A stretch of DNA of 64,000 nucleotides, from NCBI GenBank assembly GCA_030549495.1, contig JAUIRK010000059.1, positions 186,001 to 250,000 of the forward strand. The letters run 5' to 3'. The stretch is from Nectonema munidae (Eukaryota; Nematomorpha; Nectonematoida; Nectonematidae). This document shows positions 34,901-41,344 of the stretch, in pieces (the stretch's first letter is position 1; every line of letters begins with the position of its first letter). The notes under the pieces were generated by a model. That model saw only the letters and a program-made list of their open reading frames with translations, did no database searches and had not been told where the DNA came from. A program made the position numbers and the translations under genes.

Positions 34901-37900
34901 TAAGAATCGAACATTATAAAAAATATCTCTGCTCATATATTAAGCAAATAGAGTATTCTTGCTTTTAAACTGAATAGATATTCAAAATATTAATTCCCAA
35001 ATAACTATTGAAAAAAATTTCTTGACCTGAAAAAATTAAAGTTTTCAAATAAAAAAAGTTGCGTTTTAGAAGCCCATTTGGGAATCATCGAATTGAAATT
35101 CAAGTTTTTTATTCCTACTTGCAGTTAAACATTCATGTTGGCAATGTTTCACTGGTGGATCAATTTGAATGGGATATATCCGAGGAACGAAACGTACCGG
35201 AAGACTTTGCTTTGAAGTACTGTCAAGAGTTAGGTCTTGGTGGAGAATTTGTCACGACTGTTGCTTTCAGCGTCAGAGGCCAGCTAGCTTGGCATAAAAG
35301 AACGTATGCCTTCAAGTAAGAATATAATTTTCCTTGTATCCATGATCCTCATCTCTAATGCCCTGTAATTTTTGGTGACAAGCCCAGTGGCACCTTTAAA
35401 TACTTTTTGCCTTCTGATTTCGTGTTAAGTTTAAATGCTCTAATTTGGATACTCTCAATTGGGTACCCCTATTTCAATTATTTAAAAGCTCATTTCATAG
35501 AATAGCCAATCCCAATTTGATCAAAGGCAGTAAAATACCGCTACTTTTGTTGTTTTAGCGAAAAGCAGATGCCTCCCATTGAAAATGTTATGAGAAACAA
35601 TGTTGATCCCTGGAGTCCAATGCTCGAAACGTTAAGTGAAGCTGAAATGGAAAAAAAGTTAAAAGATCAAGACAGAAATACCAGGTTTAATTAAATTTTA
35701 ATAATTCAAAGCTATTGAATATATATATATTCAAGCTATTGCGTGTTAATCTTCAATTTCTTCAAAGAATGCAAATAATTTTTGCACAAATGCATATTTA
35801 TATCAAAATCAAATACACAGCAAATTTTCTTATATAAAGTTACTAAAAATTATTAAGGACTGTCCCAGGTGCAGATAATTTCCAAGTTTGCGTCGACCGA
35901 AAGTCGAGGAAAAAAATCAGTCAATTACCTAAAGTAGGAAGAAAATAAGTAAAAATAGAGATTTTTTTCCTACGAAATAAGAAAAATAGAGATTTTTTTC
36001 CTATAAAATAAAAAAATACAGTTTTTTCCTACAAAGTTATAAAAAATACAGATTTTCCCTACAAAATAAGGAAAAATACAATTTCCTTCCTACTAAATTA
36101 TTTTTTTCCTACATAATGACCAGGTATTAATAAAACAATTGAAATGGCTATATTTATTTAGACAGAATATGCAACTTTATTTTTTTATATAAATATATCT
36201 CCAACCCGTATATTACGATGATTCTTCTCCAACCTGTATTCTACGATGATTCATCTCCAAACTATATACTACAATGATTCATCTCCAACCTGTATACTAC
36301 GATGATTCATCTCCAAACTGTATACTAAGATGGTTTCTATTCCATGTACAAATGACTAGGGAGACAATGTTCAACTTTCTGTTCACATTTTGCTAGATGT
36401 AAGATTTGATATACCTCATTCGGAGAGACGATGCTACATAAATTATTATTACCTATATACCTGTATAATACGATGGTTCATCTCCAACCTGTATACCGCG
36501 ATAATTCATCTCCAACCTATCAGTTCATATTTTGCTAGATGTAAGATTTTATATACCTCATTCGGGGAGAGGATGTTAAATAAGATATTACCTATATTTT
36601 TGTAATTTTTTCACGATATTAAATAATATATTTTATCAAATAATAAAAATAAAATTCTGTAATCAATATAAATATACATATAGTTTTTATGAAATAAAAC
36701 TTTAATTTCAAAGTTAAGTGTTTTGAACTTTTAGGTAGAATTTTTGAAATGTGGCTTTCAATATGTATGTAAAATATTTTTTGAAAATTTTTATTTTAAG
36801 TATTTTTTTTTAGCACTTTACGATTTAAATATATTTGTCTCCCCGGAGGTCTTGCCAGACCTCCGATAAATTCACCTCTGGATAACTGATTAAAAAATAA
36901 TCACCTTTATGAACGGTCAAGGAGAAAAATAAGCAAATTTGGATTTTATTTACCCCTGGGCTCTCCCCGTGTGGAATCTCTTGAGGCTTTGGAAGAAATC
37001 AAAGCTATTAGAGATATTATAGTTACAAGTACTCTTCAACAATTGAAAATATTTAATAAAAATAACATCTAAACATGATTATGCACCTATCTTTTCTTTT
37101 ATATATCTTGATTTCAATTTGTGTATTCTTATTGCACCAATGGTTGACTCATATACAACCCTGTAGTGTATAATAGAGATTTTGTCCAGTTTTAACATTT
37201 AAATTTGAAACTTATTAAATGTCATTAATGACTTCAATTTTTATTGTCTTTTACCGATACCTCTTCTTACTATAATTTTGTAAATGCCAATACAGGGACC
37301 TAAATTTTCAAAATATTTTGTATTAGCGATGCGAAAACCATTTTGCAAACCATGTCGTCCCTCTAGATGTGCGTCTCTTTCTGTATATGTACAAATATAT
37401 ATCTGGGCGGCGTGGGCGGGCGCGAAAAAGCCTTTATTTGTTTCGGTATTTGGTTTAAATAGCAAGTAGCATGAAAAACGCTTGCTCACACTCATATGTT
37501 GTGGCAAATCTAATCAGAGCATTCTTTTCAAGCATATGACTCTCCCATTTCAATCGAAAAATCGCTGAGATATTTCAGAAAAACATGTTTTGCACCTCCT
37601 CAATCATTGACCAAATCAATAAACTGTTTTTTAATTAAGAAGTCTTCTGAGACCAGATTACTAATCGAGATTATAAACTCTCTCCTAATACATTCTACAT
37701 GCATGTCTAGTTTGCCTTTTGGAAATTCTTGGATTTCTTTCCATAGTATCGCCTGAAAAATTTTCCTTTGGAAAGCCACCTCACGTTTGAGTGCGGCGAG
37801 AGTTTTTCAAATTGAAAACAAACAAGATTTAAAGCATTTGATTTAATGAAATACACTGTTTTAATGACTTTATTGAAAACATTTTTCAACTCATCGTGTA

Positions 37901-39869
37901 TGGTTTTATGGCTCGACGCACTGGGTACCAATTACATCTGGAGATTTTTGCTTAGCCAGATTCCGACTTAATACTATGTGCTGTAAAAAAATGATCACTT
38001 TGTCAAATGTTTCTCTTACAGTTGTTCTTTTGCTGAGTTTTGCAAAACAAAAAATTGTCTTCCAGGTTCTTGTCATATACATATTGTACGTAAACGCAGG
38101 CTGACACAAGTTTGCAGCATCCATCGTTTCATCAATCTGAGCAAAGAAGTTGAAAATCGAATTCCGAATCAATAAAACCACGCCTGACATGTCATCAGAA
38201 ATCTCTCCTATTAGCCTTCTAACGGTATCGTTTGACAGGAAGATATGCTTCAACTTTACAACTCCAGAACTTTGCACATTCAATATATATTTGCAGCAAG
38301 GTAAAATATCAACTGTTATGCTAGGTTGTGAAACTATAGCTGAGTTCTGCTATGTTTTGACAATAGCTATTCTAGAAACTTTTCAAACGGTACTTAATAT
38401 TTTGCAAAAACATGAATTTGTGCAATAATTCTGCCAATAGTTTTGTTTACTGAACTCGAGTGCTTCACTTCCAGCGCAGGCTTCATTTGAAGGGCTTTAA
38501 AAAAGTGGATGCTTCAAAAAAAAGAACACAAAGGACACGTATGTTCCTCTTCCCCACGCGACTTAAATGCAGTAAAACAAAATTTTAAGTGTGAGTCGTC
38601 ATATTTAATTTTGAGCTATTAAGAAAAGTGCACAAAAATTAGGCCTGAAAAGCAATAAAAGAAAAAATAGTACTCAATTCAAAGATTAACTTATTTATTC
38701 TTTTTAAATATGATTTATTAGCAAAAGTGGCAAATAACTATGCACTATTTTGCAAAAAAAAAGGATTATCTCGGTCTCCCCTTCTCGATCCCAATGGAAC
38801 TTCTTTGCGGCTTGCGGACTCCAGTTTCAAAACCACTGAGTTAGAAGGTTGATGCAATCAGAATTACAAAGAAGGTAATTTGACTTAAAATCTGTGCAGT
38901 TGTGCTGGGATTGAGAGCTTACTGTGCAAGTATAATAGCGGTGTGTTCATTGAACAAATATTCTTTTATAATAAATTTTGAAAATTATAAAAGTTCGCCC
39001 CCTAACCTCTACGGTTAAACGCGGTTAAACAACTCGATTCTCATCTCCAACCTGTATACTACAATCGTTACTATTCCATATACAAATGACTAGGGAGACA
39101 ATGTTCAACTTTCTATTTATATTTTGCTAGATGCAAGATTTGATATACCTCATTGGAAGAGACGATGTTACAAAAGTAATACCCATATTTTGCAATTTGC
39201 ACGATATTAAATAATATATTTGTCAAATAATCAAAATAAAATTCTGCAATCAAAGAATCGAAAAATGTTCAAATCAAAAAATATTTATTCTTTTTAAATA
39301 TATCGTTGGCTCCCGTTACTTTTAGAATAAAAGAAAAACGTAGTCTCTCTAATCATTTTTATCAAATCATGCATATACGAAACTAAAAGTAACGGCAGCC
39401 AACGATATATTTAAAAAGAATAAAAAAATTTTAACCCCAGTACTAATAATTTCACTCGGATATTTAAAAAGGTAGTTACGATTCATTATAAAAATGAATG
39501 TGAACAAGGCTCAGTAAGGATTTATGCAAACATTGATACACATCAATAAATAGCAATTGTAAACACACGCTAAGATTAAGCGCGCGTTAAAATCAATATC
39601 AAATGCGTTCCTTCAACCATAATATTCTGTTTTGCTTTTTCAATAAAGTGTTTTAAAACTAAATATTTTAGCTATTTAAATTAGTTTAGTTTATGTTTTT
39701 TTAATTTTAAACGAATCGGTAAAGAATCGGCTTTTTTAAATTTTTTAACGATGCCGATTCTTTTAAAATGCCTTTTGTTTTAAGAAAATGGTTACCCTAC
39801 TTTCATCTTTTGTTTTTGATTAGACGAATGCGGCGATTAGCAAACAATATTCCTTCTGGAGGTTGGTGA
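10840..39869 (+). CDS. SMARCB1: SMARCB1/Snr1 (SNF5, INI1), core SWI/SNF subunit; 9 coding exons
   Basis: Nuclear core subunit of SWI/SNF remodelling complexes. Coding exons: 10840-10929, 11631-11736, 25896-26088, 26199-26432, 27952-28117, 30249-30389, 35125-35315, 35559-35684, 39824-39869; 1293 nt including TGA, 430 residues (human 385). Residues 1 to about 90 form the winged-helix region ([33 protein letters not shown]). A Ser/Asn-rich linker (about 100-205) is longer than in vertebrates. Repeat 1 starts at [13 protein letters not shown] (about 228) and repeat 2 at RVIIKLNIHVGN (about 306). The C-terminal helix ends [12 protein letters not shown], known in human to bind the nucleosome acidic patch; the last residues are PSGGW. 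The frame is intact across every junction, so the gene looks functional. Introns total about 28 kb and hold many transposons. Exon ends are inferred from homology and splice signals. Confidence 0.95.
11631..11736 (+). CDS. SMARCB1: SMARCB1 coding exon 2
   Basis: Residues 31-65 plus one base of codon 66: [20 protein letters not shown] and onward. The acceptor is ATTAAG at 11630, the donor GTATGT. A stronger poly-T acceptor lies 32 bases upstream (AG at 11597-11598) but using it would add GAA TAT TGT TTA TTT GTG TAG and stop translation, so 11631 is chosen; it is also the human boundary. Confidence 0.92.
12085..12540 (-). mobile_element. hAT transposase fragment (ZMYM1/P52rIPK-like)
   Basis: Minus-strand pieces include '[19 protein letters not shown]', '[12 protein letters not shown]' and '[18 protein letters not shown]', the order found in the middle of hAT-derived ZMYM1-like proteins. 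It lies in SMARCB1 intron 2 just before the large hAT. Frames are broken and no ends were found, so it is a short relic. Confidence 0.55.
12882..13845 (-). pseudogene. hAT transposase C-terminal half (GTF2IRD2/ZBED-like)
   Basis: Reading down the minus strand: '[26 protein letters not shown]', then '[14 protein letters not shown]', '[14 protein letters not shown]', and the C-terminal dimerisation domain '[26 protein letters not shown]...[17 protein letters not shown]'. These blocks in this order match GTF2IRD2-like hAT transposases. Several frameshifts and stops break the frame. It begins directly at the left end of the inserted piggyBac (13850). About 50 residues around the second catalytic Asp are missing compared with the family, so the insertion came with a small deletion. 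Confidence 0.8.
14241..15899 (-). pseudogene. piggyBac transposase, copy 1
   Basis: Minus strand, start near 15899. An acidic Ser-rich N-terminus precedes a core with the three catalytic Asp regions: '[11 protein letters not shown]' (about 15215), '[10 protein letters not shown]' (about 14990) and 'GVDVVNKML' (about 14680). The C-terminal cross-brace zinc region has 'CFLC', 'CAKCG', 'CKYHSK' and 'CSKC'. After codon NYK a 23-nt GT...AG segment interrupts the frame; copy 4 has a 51-nt intron at the same codon. Two further frame breaks separate the pieces at 15525/15254 and 14736/14705. Length matches the family, about 560 residues. Inactive as read. Confidence 0.85.
16339..16455 (+). repeat. 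left terminal inverted repeat of element X
   Basis: Starts ACACTGGTCAACA. It aligns with the complement of 18655-18772 through CTGGGGTTTT, CGCTGA and TTGGCTCTAGTTT, roughly 70% identity by eye with some length differences. Confidence 0.75.
16764..18476 (-). CDS. element X protein: uncharacterised, RNase H-like transposase candidate
   Basis: A 505-codon open frame (18281-16764) continues upstream in the same frame to 18476 across a single TGA, at a place where Trp would suit the sequence, giving about 570 residues. The N-terminus has Cys pairs CYIC, CKTC and CYFC, probably zinc-binding. Counting from the Met at 18281, [14 protein letters not shown] (Asp202), WLICVDLKM (Asp256) followed by CFLC (275-278), and [10 protein letters not shown] (Glu451/454) give a D...D...CxxC...E order like eukaryotic RNase H-fold transposases. 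I recall similar uncharacterised proteins in many arthropod genomes but no named family. It sits inside inverted repeats, so it is more likely an element gene than a host gene. The function is inferred. Confidence 0.7.
18655..18772 (-). repeat. right terminal inverted repeat of element X
   Basis: Complement of the left repeat at 16339-16455; ends GTTGACCAGTGT at 18772 and is followed at once by AATTCCTA, the presumed target duplication. Confidence 0.75.
19108..19161. repeat. 27-bp tandem duplication in the piggyBac 1 end
   Basis: A 27-base unit starting GTCCGTCAACGG occurs twice in exact tandem (19108-19134 and 19135-19161), followed by the terminal GTCCGTCAAGCGAGGG. The subterminal GACGGAC motif is therefore present three times at this end. 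The related end of copy 4 at 51438 shows two spaced GACGGAC motifs. Confidence 0.85.
19182..19800 (-). pseudogene. hAT transposase N-terminal half (GTF2IRD2/ZBED-like)
   Basis: Minus strand. From 19800: '[20 protein letters not shown]' then CLLC...H...H of a BED-like finger, the linker '[41 protein letters not shown]', and after a frame break '[21 protein letters not shown]', the region of the first catalytic Asp. It stops at the TTAA of piggyBac 1 (19178) in the middle of '[10 protein letters not shown]'. The continuation lies below 13846, so this is the other half of the hAT split by that insertion. Confidence 0.85.
19803..21345 (-). pseudogene. piggyBac copy 2, PGBD2/3-like transposase remnant
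   Basis: Minus strand. An acidic N-terminal region (about 21030-21345) leads to '[21 protein letters not shown]' and the first Asp in '[15 protein letters not shown]' (about 20690). The second is at '[11 protein letters not shown]' (about 20460). The third lies around 20130, and '[12 protein letters not shown]' follows. The end is a short Cys region (CVLC...). Frameshifts interrupt it in at least three places. It belongs to the PGBD2/3-like group, unlike copies 1, 3 and 4. No TTAA or inverted repeat is visible at its lower end: coding sequence runs straight into the hAT N-terminus at 19800, which implies a deletion at the junction. Confidence 0.75.
21422..21443. repeat. short palindrome near the top of piggyBac 2
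   Basis: ACCACTACATTTGTAGTGGT (within 21422-21443) is an 8-bp stem with an ATTT loop, followed closely by TTAA at about 21450. It may be the remnant of a piggyBac terminus, but its partner was not found. Confidence 0.4.
21775..24642 (-). mobile_element. piggyBac copy 3, heavily decayed and interrupted by a tandem repeat
   Basis: The C-terminal part at 21775-22140 has the same Cys-rich tail as copy 1 (CFLCLP...CSKC...CKLHSK...CDNC). The middle (22240-22860) keeps scattered piggyBac blocks. An N-terminal piece at 23836-24036 matches 'NIRN...P.G.K..A....DI.KIFKLFF' of copy 1. The upper end reads TGTCCT...AGGACA...ACCGG and then TTAA at 24639-24642, a plausible piggyBac terminus. A CA-rich tandem array (22905-23370) splits it. 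Many frame breaks; no lower terminus recognised. Confidence 0.7.
22905..23370. repeat. CA-rich minisatellite, 124-bp unit
   Basis: A unit of 124 bp beginning GTACACCCA at 22905 is repeated almost exactly from 23029. It holds CACACCCACACGCATGG, a CATACATACATCCATGAACC segment and AAAAAGCAGGTGAAAA. Degenerate partial units and further CACACA/CATACC tracts follow to about 23370. Strand asymmetry is extreme (almost no G on the plus strand). It lies inside piggyBac 3. Confidence 0.85.
24643..24856 (-). other. 5' noncoding end of the 12.3-kb hAT
   Basis: Between the TTAA of piggyBac 3 and the hAT terminus. Noncoding; it contains the subterminal GGCCATCAAGTGCGGCC segment, which is a near-palindrome, next to the end. 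Confidence 0.6.
24865..25895 (+). other. rest of SMARCB1 intron 2
   Basis: No confident gene. Overlapping short frames at 25106-25365 do not resemble a known family. The acceptor region before exon 3 is T-rich (about 25867-25893). Confidence 0.5.
25896..26088 (+). CDS. SMARCB1: SMARCB1 coding exon 3
   Basis: Completes codon 66 (A|AT, Asn), then residues 67-129 and two bases of codon 130. [18 protein letters not shown] aligns with the human SVTLLKASEVEEILDGN block. The rest (about 35 residues) is Ser/Thr/Asn-rich linker not seen in human. Acceptor TTTTTAG, donor GTAATC. Confidence 0.93.
26199..26432 (+). CDS. SMARCB1: SMARCB1 coding exon 4
   Basis: Residues 130 to the first two bases of codon 208. 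A Ser/Arg-rich start is followed by [20 protein letters not shown], matching the human SQWVPTLPNSSHHLDAVPC block. Acceptor CACTTAAG, donor GTAAGT. Intron 3 in front of it is only 110 bp. Confidence 0.93.
26433..27951 (+). other. SMARCB1 intron 4, with a LINE 3' tail
   Basis: Mostly anonymous AT-rich sequence. At about 27640-27720 the plus strand reads a Trp-Arg segment and 'TTNLG' before a run of AAGAAG units. This resembles the end of the LINE fragment at 42540-42770 ('WRERIVATYPQLGARCSQRKRR'), so it is probably a truncated LINE tail. Confidence 0.5.
27952..28117 (+). CDS. SMARCB1: SMARCB1 coding exon 5 (start of SNF5 repeat 1)
   Basis: Residues 208-263, containing [20 protein letters not shown] and ending TPEKFAE. 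Acceptor TTTTTAG. The donor is a weak GTTATT in phase 0; reading past it meets a stop within eleven codons. In human the matching intron lies ten nucleotides further on, in phase 1. Confidence 0.9.
28118..30248 (+). other. SMARCB1 intron 5
   Basis: 2.1 kb, starting with the weak donor GTTATT and ending TATTCAAG. Apart from the hairpin and acidic relic near 29.2-29.5 kb nothing was recognised. Confidence 0.6.
29191..29480 (+). other. hairpin and acidic coding relic in intron 5
   Basis: AAATGTCTATA at 29191-29201 pairs exactly with 29221-29231; the spacer contains AGCTTTTAAAGCT, itself a palindrome. Just after it, 29270-29480 has a plus-strand acidic frame ('[14 protein letters not shown]') that vaguely resembles the C-terminal tail of pogo/Tigger-type transposases. 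Too weak to name. Confidence 0.3.
30249..30389 (+). CDS. SMARCB1: SMARCB1 coding exon 6 (repeat 1 end, repeat 2 start)
   Basis: Residues 264-310: [20 protein letters not shown] to NDQRVIIK. Acceptor ATTCAAG gives VLCED, matching human ILCDD. The exon ends AAG followed by GCAAAT, so the donor is GC rather than GT. The next exon starts exactly where human exon 7 starts, in phase 0, and no GT donor nearby keeps the conserved protein. Confidence 0.92.
31136..32225 (-). mobile_element. hAT with TAGGGCGAA ends, copy A (in intron 6)
   Basis: Begins TAGGGCGAACAAAAATTGACC at 31136 and is, in reverse, the same family as the complete copy at 46935-48212. Long stretches match, such as 'CATTTCCGCTATCTTTCATCT' and 'TTCAGCGATCGAAACCCTGA'. 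The other end near 32225 (GACTTTATTCGC) has lost the terminal bases, and no target duplication is visible. A short Leu-rich frame at 32004-32294 is an accidental reading of it. The interior keeps only parts of the transposase tail. It is more decayed than copy B. Confidence 0.75.
32941..33190 (-). mobile_element. Tc1/mariner transposase C-terminal fragment
   Basis: Minus strand '[19 protein letters not shown]' is the NPIENLW...IK motif around the last catalytic residue of Tc1/mariner transposases. The sequence after it ends in a stop at about 32941. No inverted repeats or TA ends were found, so only about 70 residues survive. Confidence 0.75.
33547..34073. mobile_element. MITE of 509 bp with 9-bp target duplication
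   Basis: ATCGAATAT occurs at 33547-33555 and 34065-34073. The enclosed 509 bp has inverted ends: AAAAAATGCCCCCAATTAAA on the left, the complement of AAAAATGCCCCTAATTAAA on the right, both continuing with AAGTAGGAAAAAA. The interior is AT-rich and noncoding. A 9-bp duplication points to the Mutator-like group, but that is inference. Confidence 0.75.
34588..34720. repeat. minisatellite, three 40-42-bp units
   Basis: Units at 34588-34627, 34628-34669 and 34670-34711, then a partial unit. Each holds AATTGTCCATG, then TCTTATGAAAATAA, then GGGCG or GAGGCG. A degenerate relative (GACAAATTGTCTCATAAG) lies at about 34430-34465. Confidence 0.8.
35125..35315 (+). CDS. SMARCB1: SMARCB1 coding exon 7 (SNF5 repeat 2)
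   Basis: Residues 311-373 plus two bases: [20 protein letters not shown] to WHKRTYAF. At 191 nt it has the same length as I recall for human exon 7. Acceptor TTGCAG, donor GTAAGA. This is the most conserved part of the protein. Confidence 0.95.
35559..35684 (+). CDS. SMARCB1: SMARCB1 coding exon 8
   Basis: Residues 374-415 plus two bases of codon 416: [14 protein letters not shown] to [10 protein letters not shown]. Acceptor GTTTTAG, donor GTTTAA. It encodes the linker after repeat 2 and the start of the charged C-terminal helix. Confidence 0.94.
35930..36115. repeat. degenerate tandem repeat around TTTTTTCCTAC
   Basis: Five to six imperfect units of about 33-36 bp with AAAAATA(G/C)AGATTTTTTTCCTAC-like content, in SMARCB1 intron 8. 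Confidence 0.6.
36198..36660. repeat. 28-bp minisatellite followed by a dispersed repeat
   Basis: Five tandem 28-bp units (TCTCCAACCTGTATACTACG plus ATGATTCA and variants) from 36198. They lead into a unit containing GACTAGGGAGACAATGTTCA and GATTTGATATACCTCATT, part of which is repeated again to 36660. The same unit with one 28-bp motif recurs at 39044-39255, so it is a mobile or duplicated family. Confidence 0.75.
36844..36865. repeat. perfect 9-bp GC-rich hairpin
   Basis: CGGAGGTCT (36844-36852), loop TGCC, AGACCTCCG (36857-36865). Unusual for its GC content in this AT-rich intron. Function unknown. Confidence 0.8.
36866..37679 (+). other. part of SMARCB1 intron 8, no gene
   Basis: Contains a short GC-rich tract (GGGCGGCGTGGGCGGGCGCG, about 37407-37426) in otherwise AT-rich DNA. 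The overlapping frames on both strands do not look like any family known to me. Confidence 0.4.
37680..38838 (-). mobile_element. ZBED5/SCAND3-like hAT remnant in intron 8
   Basis: Minus strand. The 5' end at 38838 is the complement of CAGTGGTTTTGAAACTGG, a typical end of ZBED/Charlie-type hATs. Coding relics follow: '[19 protein letters not shown]' and '[18 protein letters not shown]' (first catalytic Asp region) at about 38290-38090, and '[19 protein letters not shown]' then '[11 protein letters not shown]' at about 37890-37740. The middle and C-terminus are lost or frameshifted, and no 3' terminus was found. A piece (about 37896-38040) is copied at 41.9 kb. Confidence 0.75.
39044..39255. 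repeat. second copy of the intron 8 dispersed repeat
   Basis: Matches 36282-36660 from TCATCTCCAACCTGTATACT through GACTAGGGAGACAATGTTCA to CAAATAATCAAAATAAAATTCTG. Only one 28-bp motif is present here. Confidence 0.75.
39284..39424. repeat. near-perfect palindrome, 42-bp arms
   Basis: The arm at 39284-39325 (with AAATATATCGTTGGCTCCCG) is complementary to 39383-39424 with one mismatch in 42; the spacer is 57 bp. RNA from either strand would fold into a long hairpin. It could be a small palindromic MITE or a foldback element. It lies in SMARCB1 intron 8, 400 bp before the last exon. Confidence 0.85.
39824..39869 (+). CDS. SMARCB1: SMARCB1 coding exon 9 (C-terminal exon)
   Basis: Completes Arg416 (AG|A), then [14 protein letters not shown] and a TGA stop. 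The Arg cluster matches the invariant RMRRLAN of animal SNF5. Acceptor GATTAG. Too short for standard ORF calling; found by looking for the conserved C-terminus. Confidence 0.95.
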
Positions 39870-40690
39870 AAAGTATCAAATGACGCTCCATCCCATCGAC
39901 ATATGAATTCTTCTAATAATACCACATCCTGATCCAAATAATTTATTCCTATTTTTCTTATTTTGTAGATTTTGACTTTATGATATAAATCTCTATACCT
40001 ACTTTGTGAATACATCTTATTTCCAGGTTGCTAGTATCATTTTGGAACAACACAACCATATAATGTTTCATGTATACGTGTTTTTAATGACATGATTTTT
40101 CTAGTTTTTAGAGACACTTTTTCTGAAATTTTAATTTTTTAAAAATACCTCAAATTTCAAACCTGCATAAAGGTGAAAAAAATTTGTATTGTTTGATTTT
40201 CTTTTTTATTCAGACATTAAAACTACGTACTACTAAATTGAGAAAGTTCATTCACTTGATTTTCTTTTTTATTCGAGAAAGTTCATTCACTTGATTTTCC
40301 TTTTTATTCACAAAATATTCCATATCTTAGCAACGTATTAAGACATAACGCCGAAGATGCTAAAATCTCTGTAATTCCTCAGTTTTGCTTTTTTAGCAGT
40401 TTGTTCAGACATTCTTAGACAATACTGTATAGAGAAAATTTTTCGAACTTTATAATAGTGATAGGTACAACGCATACGCAACACAAGAGTGATTTGGGAA
40501 TTATTTAAAAATTTGTTTCGCTTGTTATCCAAAGTTTAACAATGTCCGAAGTTACTCTATGTTTTATTCACGCATTATTATTTTTATATGAACAAAAAAT
40601 ATAACACTGCATAATACGAACGCAATTTAGAAATTTCCAATATAATGGACACGTGCGTAATTAAAGACAATTTTATATTAACTATATTTT
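39870..40690 (+). other. downstream flank of SMARCB1
   Basis: Probably 3' UTR and intergenic DNA. I see no clear AATAAA close to the stop. A 35-bp direct duplication (GAAAGTTCATTCACTTGATT and following T-rich bases) lies at about 40239-40311. Confidence 0.5.
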
Positions 40691-40699
40691 TGTGAAATA

Positions 40700-40890
40700 G
40701 CTACAATTTTCTTATGACTATGAATTCTCTATGGATCGTTATAGATGACAAAAGAATGCCGATGAATCTGAAAGCGAAGAATTACACAACTATCGTAAGA
40801 ACAGTAATGGCATATGGGTGTGAATGCTGGAGCTTAAGAAAAAAGACGAAAGGATCAGGCTGTTTTTATTTCTGGACTCAGTTTTCGCAT
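40700..40890 (+). mobile_element. LINE reverse transcriptase C-terminal fragment
   Basis: The plus strand reads 'KAKNYTTIVRTVMAYGCECWSL', the thumb motif of RTE/BovB-like LINEs (LK.K.Y.TVVRP.MLYG.ECW). The matching C-terminal tail of such an ORF lies at 42540-42770, so one LINE may be split by the MITE and satellite between them. Confidence 0.65.
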
Positions 40891-41171
40891 TTAGAGGTTT
40901 TACTGTCAGTGTCAATCAAATTTGCGGTTTATGTCTGAAAACTATCTCCCAAAATATTCTCTCTAATTTTACATGGAATATATGTTTTTATACCAAATCA
41001 TTTATTTCTAAAATCAGTTTATTCAGGCCTGATAATAAAATACACGATACTGATAAAAAAGCATAAGATCTTCAAGAAGATTCTTTAATCAGAATGCTTT
41101 GAGAGAGGAAAAAAGCTGTTCAAAATAAATCCTTAAAAAAATTTTCAAACTCATATTGAAGAAAATATATC

Positions 41172-41344
41172 TAAGGGGTCGTTCACAATTGACGTCAACT
41201 AAAATGGGGAGGGGGGGGGGGGGGTATCCAAATTTGATATAAGTCGATTTTGTTAAGTGATGATATATCTAAAAGTTGTCATGAGGGGGAGGGGGTTGAA
41301 ATTTATCAAAAAAAAGGTTGACGCCAATTGTGAACGACCTCTAA
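41172..41344. mobile_element. PIF/Harbinger-like MITE, 167 bp, TAA duplication
   Basis: Element 41175-41341: GGGGTCGTTCACAATTGACG on the left, the complement of GAGGTCGTTCACAATTGGCG on the right, about 25-bp arms. TAA is duplicated at 41172-41174 and 41342-41344. A 3-bp TAA/TTA target is the Harbinger hallmark. The interior has a run of 14 G (41211-41224) and a second G-rich tract. Confidence 0.75.

Larger units (their letters stand above)
30390..35124 (+). other. SMARCB1 intron 6, GC-AG type
   Basis: Begins GCAAAT after AAG and ends TTGCAG. AAG|GCAA(A/G)T is the usual setting of GC donors, where the exon end compensates for the weak base. It contains a hAT (31136-32225), a Tc1/mariner tail (32941-33190), a MITE (33556-34064) and a 40-42-bp minisatellite (34588-34720). 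32300-32900 and 34730-35120 hold nothing I recognise. Confidence 0.85.

Noticed and set aside
37241-37507. Overlapping frames on both strands with a GC-rich tract
   Set aside because: No homology and no splice support; kept only as a composition anomaly.
39770-39805. GGTTACCCTA as a hAT terminus before exon 9
   Set aside because: Resembles the TAGGGTTACC end at 657, but no partner end or duplication was found.
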